Part shown: positions 1-4,316 of the stretch, one piece after another
Position numbering within the stretch: the stretch's first letter is position 1
Layout of the letters: every line of letters starts with the position of its first letter
Assembly: GCA_021780975.1 (NCBI GenBank)
Contig: JAJXXS010000146.1
Span: 1 to 5,216 of the forward strand
Length of the DNA: 5,216 nt
Reading direction: 5' to 3'
Origin: Pseudomonadota bacterium
Lineage (GTDB): Bacteria > Pseudomonadota > Gammaproteobacteria > Burkholderiales > Thiobacillaceae
Program-made: the position numbers and the translations under genes
The notes under the pieces: generated by a model
What the model was told of the DNA's origin: nothing
What the model saw: only the letters and a program-made list of their open reading frames with translations
The model's database searches: none

Positions 1-2
1 CC

Positions 3-143
3 CCCATCTTACAGCTGGCCCGTTTGCGCGGCGCAGCGCGTGATGCGATCCAGCGCCGGCTATGCGATGAACTGCCTGGCAACGCGGCCGCCCTGTATCG
101 ATACTGGCGCGCCCAGGAGCAGGGCAACGTTGCGCATCCCTGA
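3..143 (+). CDS. C-terminal fragment of an unidentified protein (5' end outside the window)
   Basis: Reading the frame that starts at base 3 gives 46 uninterrupted codons ending in TGA at 141-143. The frame is open to the left edge, so this is the tail of a gene that begins upstream. The visible peptide is rich in Arg, Ala and Leu, contains the stretches LARLRGAARDAIQRRL and ALYRYWRAQEQGNVAHP, and looks helical and soluble. The composition is like ordinary coding sequence of a GC-rich proteobacterium. I do not recognise the family and assign no function. The next gene on the same strand starts 326 bases later, so an operon with it is unlikely. The minus-strand frame across the same bases has no recognisable protein features. 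Confidence 0.6.
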   Translation, partial: PILQLARLRGAARDAIQRRLCDELPGNAAALYRYWRAQEQGNVAHP

Positions 144-204
144 GCCGGAAGGGGTATCGGGGTTCGAGGAGGAAACGGCGGGCTTGCATCGTTGCCGTGG
201 GTAG

Positions 205-220
205 TCGGCAAACTTGCCGA
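205..220 (+). terminator. Possible transcription terminator or operator (7-bp inverted repeat)
   Basis: TCGGCAA at 205-211 is matched perfectly by TTGCCGA at 214-220, with only two bases between. As RNA the inner pair would open to a four-base loop. It lies 62 bases after the stop codon of the left-edge gene, where a terminator would be expected. The downstream bases (ATTCATAC) are not a T run, so intrinsic termination would be weak. A protein-binding palindrome is equally possible. Confidence 0.25.
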
Positions 221-343
221 ATTCATACACCGGGGCGGTGAGTTGTGCCCTTGGGCTGGAATGCGTTGACGCAAGGCCTGCCCCACCGGGTGGGGGATGG
301 AACCCGCCGCAGGAATAATCCTGCCTTTCTGGAGCCATAGGCC

Positions 344-349
344 TATACT
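344..349 (+). promoter_or_regulatory. Possible -10 element (TATACT)
   Basis: TATACT differs from the sigma-70 consensus TATAAT at one base and lies in a locally AT-richer spot 120 bases before the small gene at 470. No good -35 hexamer is seen at the usual 16-18 base distance, so this is weak. If real, it would give a leader of about 110 nucleotides starting near 355. Confidence 0.25.
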
Positions 350-381
350 CGAACCGCAGTACAGCGTCCTGCCGTGCAAGA

Positions 382-462
382 CTGGGCGAAACCGCCCGGC
401 AAATGCCCCTCAGCTTCGCCAGCCCATCGCTCCCTGGACGTCCCTTCAGCATGAACAGGAGC
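382..462 (+). promoter_or_regulatory. Candidate structured 5' leader of the 43-codon gene
   Basis: CTGGGCG (382-388) can pair with CGCCCGG (393-399) as a compact hairpin with loop AAAC, including one G-T wobble pair. Alternatively, CTGGGCGAA (382-390) can pair with TTCGCCAG (415-422) with one bulged base, so the two folds exclude each other. Further on, GCTCCCTG (429-436) is complementary, with one bulge, to CAGGAGC (456-462), which contains the Shine-Dalgarno AGGAG. The arrangement resembles a translational switch. Chance pairing is common in GC-rich DNA, and no known riboswitch class is recognised. Confidence 0.3.
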
Positions 463-469
463 AGATATC

Positions 470-601
470 ATGTCCAAGATGCAACGCTCGAATAAGGAAT
501 CGAAAAAACAGGCCCTATCCACGCCCAAAGAAAAGCGCGCGGCAAAGCGGGTGAAGAAGCACGCGGGAGACGTGGTGCCCTTTGTCGTCAAAGCGCCCTG
601 A
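470..601 (+). CDS. Small lysine-rich basic protein, 43 aa, conserved-hypothetical type
   Basis: The ORF starts at ATG 470, eight bases after a clear AGGAG (457-461), and ends at TGA 599-601. The 43-residue product is very basic. The N-terminal half has a KMQRSNKESKKQ stretch, the middle a TPKEKRAAKRVKKH run, and the C-terminus a hydrophobic VVPFVV patch. It has no signal peptide and is probably cytoplasmic. Small proteins opening with this (Q)RSNKE(A/S)KK pattern recur as uncharacterised proteins in beta- and gammaproteobacteria; that is from memory. The composition suggests binding to nucleic acid or another polyanion, but this is inference only. It converges with the Sel1 gene, leaving 35 bases between the stops. 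The good ribosome binding site and the coding-like composition favour a real gene. A minus-strand frame over the same bases has no protein features. Confidence 0.7.
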   Translation: MSKMQRSNKESKKQALSTPKEKRAAKRVKKHAGDVVPFVVKAP

Positions 602-636
602 TCCGGTCCCGCTGCCCGGACCTGCCGCGCTTGCGC

Positions 637-1677
637 TTACTGGCGCGTCTTGGAACGGGCCGCAGACCAGGCAGAGGCTTCGACCTGGGCCGTGGCGATC
701 TGCGCGGCAGTCATCGAAGCCGCGACCTGGCTCATGGTCCGGGCGGCCAACCCGTACGTATCGCTGTTCGGCGGCACGGCGGCCTTGCCCACGGCCAGCC
801 ACTTGTAGGCCCGCAGAGGGTCTGGCGTCAGCCCCACCCCGTACGCATAGAAGACCCCCAGGCTTACCTGCGCAACCGCCAGGCCCTGTTCGGCGGCGGC
901 GCGATACCACCTGGCGGCTTGCGCGTAGTCCTGGGCGACGCCCTTGCCTTCGTCGTAGAGCAGGGCGAGCCTGAGTTGGGCGTCGGCGAGGCCTTGCTCG
1001 GCAGCCTGGCGATACCAGCCTGCGGCCTGCGCAAAATCCTGCGGCACGCCTTGTCCATCGCCGTACAGCACTCCCAGGTTGTACTGCGCCTGGGCGTTGC
1101 CCTGCGCCGCGCTCTTGGCAAACCAGGAGGCCGCCGCGGCATCGTCCTGCGGCACGCCCGTCCCCCTGGAGTAAAGCATGCCAAGGTAGAACTGGGCCGA
1201 CGCGTCGCCTTCCTCGGCCGCCTTGCGGCACCACGCCGCGGCCTGGGTGTAGTCCTGCGGCACGCCCGCCCCCTGGGCGTAGAACTGCACCAGGTTGAAT
1301 TGCGCGTTGGCGTTGCCCCGGGCCGCCGATTTTTCGAACCACTTTTCGGCGCGCGCGAGATCCTTCGGCACACCGGCGCCCACGTGATACATGACGCCCA
1401 ACATCTCCTGGGCCAGGGGCAGGCCCTGCTCTGCGGACTTGCGTATCCAATGGGCGGCGGGGGCGTAATCATGCCGATTGAGGAGGTAGATGCCATAGGC
1501 CAACTGGCCTTCCGGGTCGCCCTGCCGCGCGGCGGCTTCCAGCGCATCGCGCGCCGGGAGGTGGCCGAGCTCGGCCGCCTGCTCCAGCTGGTGCGCGTCA
1601 AGGGATGTCAGCGCGTAGGCGGTTGCTGCCGTCGTGGCGAGGAACAAGGCGGCGAGATATCGAATCAGCATTTTCAT
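637..1677 (-). CDS. Secreted/periplasmic Sel1-repeat (SLR) protein, 346 aa
   Basis: Residues 1-22 form a signal peptide: Lys-Met-Leu-Ile-Arg, then a hydrophobic LAALFLATTAATAYA segment with an AYA cleavage site after residue 22. The mature part is mostly Sel1-like repeats of 36 residues. There is one shortened copy (53-84), five well-kept copies (85-264) and a degenerate last copy (265-300). They share the pattern G-x-AQ-x-LG-x-YxxGxGVPQD-xxAAxWYRKAAEQ. A Thr/Ala-rich tail (301-346) follows. Sel1 repeats form alpha-alpha solenoids that usually mediate protein-protein contacts, often in envelope, secretion or signalling contexts; the partner here is unknown. I chose the ATG at 1677 because GGAGG sits eight bases upstream and the signal peptide then starts correctly. 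An ATG nine codons earlier lacks both. The gene ends convergently with the 43-codon gene, and the 86-base gap to the next upstream gene on the same strand allows cotranscription. Confidence 0.9.
   Translation of the reverse strand: MKMLIRYLAALFLATTAATAYALTSLDAHQLEQAAELGHLPARDALEAAARQGDPEGQLAYGIYLLNRHDYAPAAHWIRKSAEQGLPLAQEMLGVMYHVGAGVPKDLARAEKWFEKSAARGNANAQFNLVQFYAQGAGVPQDYTQAAAWCRKAAEEGDASAQFYLGMLYSRGTGVPQDDAAAASWFAKSAAQGNAQAQYNLGVLYGDGQGVPQDFAQAAGWYRQAAEQGLADAQLRLALLYDEGKGVAQDYAQAARWYRAAAEQGLAVAQVSLGVFYAYGVGLTPDPLRAYKWLAVGKAAVPPNSDTYGLAARTMSQVAASMTAAQIATAQVEASAWSAARSKTRQ
778..1521 (-). repeat. Tandem Sel1-repeat coding array (108-bp units)
   Basis: Six consecutive 108-bp units (778-1425) encode the 36-residue Sel1 repeats, preceded by one shortened unit (1426-1521). 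The nucleotide copies have diverged but share segments such as the one encoding GVPQD, which on the plus strand reads as recurring GTCCTGCGGCACGCC. The shared segments could allow unit gain or loss by recombination, though no two units are identical. Confidence 0.8.
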
Positions 1678-1685
1678 GAGCCTAT

Positions 1686-1690
1686 CCTCC
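1686..1690 (-). promoter_or_regulatory. Ribosome binding site fixing the Sel1 gene start
   Basis: The minus strand reads GGAGG, followed by eight bases and ATG at 1677. This places translation at the second of two possible methionines, the one that begins the signal peptide. Confidence 0.8.
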
Positions 1691-1735
1691 CATAGAGAGC
1701 GCACGCGTTGGCCGAAGCCGACCTAAACGCGCCGC

Positions 1736-1750
1736 CGTGCGCCACGCACG
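1736..1750 (-). terminator. Hairpin after the small membrane-protein gene, possible weak terminator
   Basis: CGTGCG and CGCACG form a perfect six-base-pair stem with a three-base loop, 14 bases beyond the stop codon of the 1764-2150 gene on the minus strand. The following bases are GC-rich, with only a TTTA eight bases later, so intrinsic termination would be inefficient. It may instead reduce readthrough into the Sel1 gene or protect the 3' end of the RNA. Confidence 0.3.
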
Positions 1751-1763
1751 CTCGCGGGTGCGG

Positions 1764-2150
1764 TCAGGCGTCTGCCGAGGGCTGTTTGAGCGCCATGATA
1801 ATCATGAGCAGAGCGGCGCCAAATACCACGAAAGTCGAAGTGGCGAGCACCGGCTCGATCTGCTCGGGCGGCACGATGGCGCCATAGAGCAGGAACAGGC
1901 CGGAGAACATCATCAGCGCGCCGGCCTGGTGCGCGAAGAGCTGCACCTTGCCCAGCAGCGTGGCCCGGGCACCCAGCCACAGCTTGTGGATGACGGCATA
2001 GATGAAGGACACAACGAAGCCCACCAACAGGATATGGGCGTGCGTGACGTGCTGGCTGTGGTTGTGTGACCCGGCCATGTAGATGCCGAGGGCCATGCCG
2101 ACCGCCACATAGGCCAGCGACCACACGAGGTAATGTCTGCTCAGGTTCAT
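1764..2150 (-). CDS. Small four-helix, histidine-rich membrane protein, heme-copper-oxidase subunit I-like
   Basis: The 128-residue product has four hydrophobic segments, at roughly residues 8-26, 38-54, 72-92 and 102-121, consistent with an inner-membrane protein. Histidines cluster after helix 1 and at the start of helix 2 (H29, H31, H34, H37, H39, within SHNHSQHVTHAHILLVGF), with H55 after helix 2 and H74 in helix 3. A THAHxxLxGF motif is reminiscent of the heme-ligand region in subunit I of NO reductase and cbb3 oxidases, and of NnrS-type proteins. A full subunit I has twelve or more helices, so this is at most a fragment-like relative and cannot be a complete oxidase. Heme or metal binding is inference. 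ATG 2150 follows AGGAGG with six bases of spacing. A candidate promoter lies at 2212-2242, so it is probably transcribed on its own or together with the Sel1 gene. Confidence 0.8.
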   Translation of the reverse strand: MNLSRHYLVWSLAYVAVGMALGIYMAGSHNHSQHVTHAHILLVGFVVSFIYAVIHKLWLGARATLLGKVQLFAHQAGALMMFSGLFLLYGAIVPPEQIEPVLATSTFVVFGAALLMIIMALKQPSADA

Positions 2151-2156
2151 TGTCGT

Positions 2157-2162
2157 CCTCCT
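2157..2162 (-). promoter_or_regulatory. Perfect Shine-Dalgarno of the small membrane-protein gene
   Basis: The minus strand reads AGGAGG, six bases before ATG 2150. This is a full match to the 16S rRNA anti-Shine-Dalgarno core and suggests efficient translation. Confidence 0.8.
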
Positions 2163-2180
2163 CGGTTTTGGGTGATTGAA

Positions 2181-2207
2181 GCAGGGCGGGTCATGTACCG
2201 CCCCTGC
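2181..2207. repeat. Imperfect inverted repeat near the expected transcription start
   Basis: GCAGGGCGG (2181-2189) is mirrored by CCGCCCCTGC (2198-2207), with one extra base in the second arm and an eight-base loop. It lies just downstream of the candidate -10 for the membrane-protein gene, so it could be an operator or a 5'-end hairpin in the mRNA. It could also be the 3' structure of the 2287-2667 gene, but no T run follows. Confidence 0.4.
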
Positions 2208-2211
2208 GCCT

Positions 2212-2242
2212 ATTGTAATCGTCGTAATTAATGATTAAGCAA
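2212..2242 (-). promoter_or_regulatory. Candidate sigma-70 promoter for the small membrane-protein gene
   Basis: On the minus strand TACAAT (2212-2217) is one mismatch from the -10 consensus. TTGCTT (2237-2242) can serve as -35, with a long spacing of 19. The stretch is strikingly AT-rich for this window. An exact TTAAT-N-ATTAA palindrome (2228-2238) lies in the spacer and touches the -35, as a repressor site might. It does not match the FNR/ANR consensus TTGAT-N4-ATCAA. Confidence 0.4.
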
Positions 2243-2286
2243 CTGCCGCAGCCCTGGGGACGGCGCCAGCCCCATGTCTTCCCGAC

Positions 2287-2667
2287 CTACGACGGGGTGT
2301 GCAATACATCCCGCATCTGTTCCTCGCTGACCGGATATTGCAGCACGGCGTGGACGGGGAACAGTTCCAGCAGCTTGCCGATGTGGGGCGCCTGGCTGGG
2401 CTGCATGAACACGATCATTTGCGCCTGCGGCGCCGTGCACTGCAGGGTACGCAGGGTGACATCCAGGTTCGAGACCGTGGCCCCGGCGTAGTCGTTGCCC
2501 CAGCCATAGATGAACTCCCCCAGGAAAAAGTCCGGCGCCTGTTTCTGCAAGGCGCGGTGGAGGTTGCGGGCGGAGTCGAAGCGCTCCGCCACGATGCCCA
2601 GTTCCCGGTACAGGTCAGGGAAGTGGGGAGAGAAGGGTGATTCGACCAAGGCGTAGAGGGTTTTCAT
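2287..2667 (-). CDS. Uncharacterised 126-aa protein with a degenerate receiver-like (CheY-type) pattern
   Basis: Secondary structure read from the sequence alternates as in a receiver domain. Strand TLYALVES (3-10) is followed by a helix. Strand IVAERF (25-30) and helix ARNLHRALQKQ (33-43) come next, then strand DFFLGEF (46-52), a helix around 65-79, strand QMIVFM (83-88), a helix around 95-102, strand AVLQYPV (107-113) and a final helix. If aligned to CheY-type receivers, the phospho-accepting Asp becomes Glu51 and the conserved Lys before Pro becomes Tyr111 (QYP instead of TKP), while Glu9 may keep part of the acidic pocket. Such a domain would not be a normal phospho-switch. The assignment is inferred by eye, and I do not recognise a named family. 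ATG 2667 is the first start after an in-frame TGA at 2680-2682. No good Shine-Dalgarno precedes it, which is odd for this window. It is separated from both neighbours by gaps of 136 and 253 bases. Confidence 0.75.
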   Translation of the reverse strand: MKTLYALVESPFSPHFPDLYRELGIVAERFDSARNLHRALQKQAPDFFLGEFIYGWGNDYAGATVSNLDVTLRTLQCTAPQAQMIVFMQPSQAPHIGKLLELFPVHAVLQYPVSEEQMRDVLHTPS

Positions 2668-2775
2668 GCGGCTACGGTTTCATAGGGCTCAGCCACTATT
2701 GTGCCGAAATCCGGCGGCCGCGGCTGAAGTGGAAAGTGGGGGTTGCGGTATTGGCGCCCCGCGCCCGGCACCTGG

Positions 2776-2788
2776 GTTCGACTCGAAC
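2776..2788. promoter_or_regulatory. Perfect palindrome, possible operator
   Basis: GTTCGA-C-TCGAAC is a 6+1+6 perfect inverted repeat about 110 bases upstream of the start of the 2287-2667 gene. It is compatible with a dimeric repressor site. No known consensus is recognised. Confidence 0.25.
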
Positions 2789-2845
2789 AGGAATGCCGTG
2801 CGGTGCTGCGCTGTTGCGCGAAACCGGCCGGGGGTCGTCGGAGAT

Positions 2846-2868
2846 GGGGTCATGCGGGACATGACCCC
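2846..2868 (-). terminator. Strong hairpin downstream of the methyltransferase gene, terminator-like
   Basis: GGGGTCATG (2846-2854) and CATGACCCC (2860-2868) form a perfect nine-base-pair stem with a five-base loop, 52 bases past the methyltransferase stop codon on the minus strand. It is the strongest hairpin I see in the window. No T run follows on either strand, so it may be a 3'-end stabiliser, a weak or factor-assisted terminator, or a dispersed palindromic element. Confidence 0.45.
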
Positions 2869-2920
2869 CTATCCCCGGACTTTATCCTTGCGCCCATGCC
2901 TGCCATCGCTTCCTGCGCGG

Positions 2921-3790
2921 CTAAGCCCGCGTGATGACAATCTCCAGATACTCGCTCGGCACCACGAGCGAGTTGGCTCCGCCCACGTTGGAGCGCTCGA
3001 GCAGTGCCGTGATGTCCGTGGTCAGCTGCGCCTGGCCTTTGGAGTCCAGCGCGGCATAGGCCTTGAGCAGCGGCCCGTAGTAGTTGCGGAACACCTCCAG
3101 CCAGTGCGCGGCGGAGCGATAGCGGAAATTGAATATCCGCCGCTCGCAGGCGATGTGGGCCGCGTGAGGCCCGAACAGCTCCACGACATGCGGCTCGGAG
3201 CCCCACAGCGCCGGCGATTGAAGGCCCGGGGGCGGCGGGACGTAGGATCCGACCACGCGGAAGAGCTGGCCGATGTAGCCATCGGGCGTCCAGTTCGCCA
3301 TGCCGATGCGGCCGCCGCTGCGCACCACGCGCAGGAACTCGCGCGCAGTCCTGCCATGCTCCGGCGTGAACATGGCGCCAAAGGTGGACAGGGCCACATC
3401 GAAGGATGCGTCCTCGAAGGGCAGGGCCTCGGCGTCCGCCACCTGGAATTCGATATCGAGCCCTTCGGCCGTGGCCCGTGCCGCACCTTTCTCCAGTAGT
3501 TGCGGCACGTAGTCGGTCGAGACCACGCGCGCATGGCGGCGAGCCGCCGCCAGGGAGGCGTTGCCGTTGCCCGCCGCCACGTCGAGCACGCGCTCGCCGG
3601 CGCGCAGGTCGACGGCCTCGGCCAGCGATTCGCCGACGATCTGCAGCGTGGTGCCGACCACGGCATAGTCACCGCTGGTCCAGGTGCCTTGCTGACGCAG
3701 CTTGATGGCGTCGAAATCGATGCCTGCGGGCCGGGCGGCCGGCGGCAGGGTCGTCGCGTTGGGGGTGCAAACGATGTATGGCTGGTTCAT
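2921..3790 (-). CDS. Class I SAM-dependent methyltransferase, 289 aa
   Basis: The Rossmann-type methyltransferase core begins near residue 60. Motif I is VLDVAAGNGN (68-77), the SAM-binding glycine loop. Asp93 (VVSTDYVPQLL) ends strand 2, where it would contact the ribose. VADAEALPF (117-125) is the adenine-contacting loop and SFDVALSTFGAMF (129-141) the motif IV strand. VRSGGRIGMANW (156-167) is the typical motif after helix D. The C-terminal half (170-289) carries the substrate region with a PPPP turn and does not identify the substrate. There is no cysteine set of the ArsM type (only Cys8 and Cys215), so arsenite methylation is unlikely. No signal peptide is seen, so it is cytoplasmic. The ATG at 3790 is chosen because AGGAG lies seven bases upstream; longer in-frame starts would run into the upstream gene and lack methyltransferase sequence. 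The gene is 59 bases downstream of the HMA-like gene, with which it probably forms an operon. Confidence 0.92.
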   Translation of the reverse strand: MNQPYIVCTPNATTLPPAARPAGIDFDAIKLRQQGTWTSGDYAVVGTTLQIVGESLAEAVDLRAGERVLDVAAGNGNASLAAARRHARVVSTDYVPQLLEKGAARATAEGLDIEFQVADAEALPFEDASFDVALSTFGAMFTPEHGRTAREFLRVVRSGGRIGMANWTPDGYIGQLFRVVGSYVPPPPGLQSPALWGSEPHVVELFGPHAAHIACERRIFNFRYRSAAHWLEVFRNYYGPLLKAYAALDSKGQAQLTTDITALLERSNVGGANSLVVPSEYLEIVITRA

Positions 3791-3797
3791 TTCGATT

Positions 3798-3802
3798 CTC
3801 CT
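3798..3802 (-). promoter_or_regulatory. Ribosome binding site fixing the methyltransferase start
   Basis: The minus strand reads AGGAG, seven bases before ATG 3790. It decides against the in-frame ATG further upstream, which would overlap the HMA-like gene. Confidence 0.8.
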
Positions 3803-3849
3803 CTGGGTGGATGAAAAACGCCTGCATGGAATGAAGGTCGCATGTCCCG

Positions 3850-4083
3850 TCACATCCCCACCAGGCGCGCGTCGAAGCCATGGCGCACGATGGTGCTGAG
3901 GATCCGACCTGAGTCGGTGACGGTCGGGTCGTAGTCCACCAGCACGATGCGGCGGGTGCGCGGGCTTACCCATGCCCTGCGTACGCCTGTCAGGCCGGCG
4001 ATTTCGCCCACCAGCTCGGCGCCGTGTTCACGGCTGAGCGTGTTCATGACGTCGACCATGATGTTGCTTGAGCTTGCTTGCAT
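3850..4083 (-). CDS. Small HMA-fold (heavy-metal-associated-like) protein lacking CXXC, 77 aa
   Basis: The product has the beta-alpha-beta-beta-alpha-beta layout of copper-chaperone/HMA domains. It runs from strand VDVMNTL (10-16), through helix HGAELVGEIAGL, the characteristic GVRRAWVSP and RIVLVDYDPT strands, helix RILSTIVRHG, to a last strand DARLVGM. The V-x-YDP and HGFDARLV signatures match this superfamily. The metal-binding M-x-CxxC loop is absent: after strand 1 comes SREHGAE, and the protein has no cysteine at all. Classical Cu(I) or Zn(II) binding through a cysteine pair is therefore unlikely; His20 or acidic residues might bind something else, or the fold may serve as a protein-interaction or regulatory module. 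ATG 4083 follows AGGAG with seven bases of spacing. It is the first gene of a likely two-gene operon with the methyltransferase, and is divergent from the AraC-type regulator. Confidence 0.85.
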   Translation of the reverse strand: MQASSSNIMVDVMNTLSREHGAELVGEIAGLTGVRRAWVSPRTRRIVLVDYDPTVTDSGRILSTIVRHGFDARLVGM

Positions 4084-4218
4084 GTCCTCTCTCCTGTAAG
4101 TTTTATCGCGTTAACACAGCCGTAAGCCTGCGATCGGCAGGCCCGCCTTGCCGCCTGTGCAGTGCGCAGCGGGGAGGGCGGTCGGTGATGTCATTGTTCT
4201 CTTTGGCGCCGATCTTCG

Positions 4219-4302
4219 CTGTATCGTGCGTCTGGCGGACTTGACCGTGCGTCCGCGATTGGTGAGGGGCTTGATCGTGCATCCGTGCGGCTTGATGCGT
4301 CG
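4219..4302 (+). repeat. Direct repeats with 21-base phasing, candidate AraC-family regulator sites
   Basis: Related elements occur at 4219-4234, 4240-4255 (CTTGACCGTGCGTCCG), 4270-4285 (CTTGATCGTGCATCCG) and, as a shorter copy, 4291-4302 (CTTGATGCGTCG). The second and third match at 14 of 16 positions, the first and second at 12 of 16; the fourth shares mainly CTTGAT. Start-to-start distances are 21, 30 and 21 bases, that is two, about three and two helical turns. AraC-family proteins typically bind directly repeated half-sites on one face of the helix. The repeats end just before the regulator's own ribosome binding site, suggesting autoregulation. Confidence 0.5.
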
Positions 4303-4311
4303 TTTACTGGC

Positions 4312-4316
4312 AGGAG
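4312..4316 (+). promoter_or_regulatory. Ribosome binding site deciding between two ATGs of the AraC-family gene
   Basis: AGGAG lies one base before an ATG at 4318 and seven bases before the in-frame ATG at 4324. Only the second has workable spacing, so translation should begin at 4324 (Met-Ser-Arg-Asp). Confidence 0.8.

Larger units (their letters stand above)
144..469. other. Intergenic region, 326 bases, with several inverted repeats
   Basis: No convincing gene is seen on either strand. It holds a 7-bp inverted repeat at 205-220 (TCGGCAA/TTGCCGA), a palindrome at 281-295 (CCCCACC/GGTGGGG around one base), a possible -10 element at 344-349, and hairpins at 382-422 and 429-462 that lie in the presumed leader of the small gene at 470. 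There is no tRNA- or rRNA-like structure. Confidence 0.6.
2668..2920. other. Intergenic region, 253 bases, with two inverted repeats
   Basis: No supported gene is present. The region holds the strong hairpin at 2846-2868 and the palindrome at 2776-2788. A stretch around 2771-2790 resembles a tRNA T-arm (GGTTCGACTC), but no acceptor, D or anticodon arm accompanies it. A weak minus-strand -10-like CACAAT (2698-2703) has no -35 partner, so the promoter of the 2287-2667 gene is not identified. Confidence 0.6.

Noticed and set aside
60..452. 130-codon minus-strand frame in the left gap
   Set aside because: No protein signatures, no ribosome binding site, and it overlaps the coding tail of the left-edge gene; typical chance frame in GC-rich DNA.
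451..495. Short upstream frame (ATG at 451) overlapping the start of the 43-codon gene
   Set aside because: 14 codons in a different frame, with no Shine-Dalgarno before it; it overlaps the real ribosome binding site by chance.
602..622. Bidirectional terminator between the convergent genes (GGTCC/GGACC or TCCGG/CCGGA)
   Set aside because: Only five-base-pair stems that exclude each other and no T run on either side; too weak to call.
631..1695. Long open frame of about 354 codons on the plus strand opposite the Sel1 gene
   Set aside because: It mirrors the repeat structure of the real gene in GC-rich DNA. The translated product is Arg/Gly/Leu-rich without domains, whereas the minus strand has a signal peptide, perfect 36-residue repeats and a ribosome binding site.
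2228..2242. FNR/ANR-type binding site near the promoter of the membrane-protein gene
   Set aside because: The palindrome is TTAAT-N-ATTAA; it lacks the TTGAT and ATCAA half-sites and the four-base spacer.
2771..2790. tRNA-like T-arm sequence (GGTTCGACTC)
   Set aside because: No matching stem, anticodon arm, D arm or acceptor with CCA nearby; better explained as part of a short palindrome.
2666..3499. 277-codon plus-strand frame crossing the gap and the methyltransferase gene
   Set aside because: Antisense to clear methyltransferase motifs, with low-complexity Arg/Ala/Gly-rich composition and no Shine-Dalgarno.
2921..3790. Arsenite (ArsM-like) methyltransferase, suggested by the neighbouring metal-type domain
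   Set aside because: ArsM needs several conserved cysteines; only Cys8 and Cys215 are present and the neighbour itself has no metal ligands.
3791..3973. N-terminal extension of the methyltransferase by 61 codons
   Set aside because: It would overlap the HMA-like gene, has unrelated composition, and a clear AGGAG precedes the ATG at 3790.
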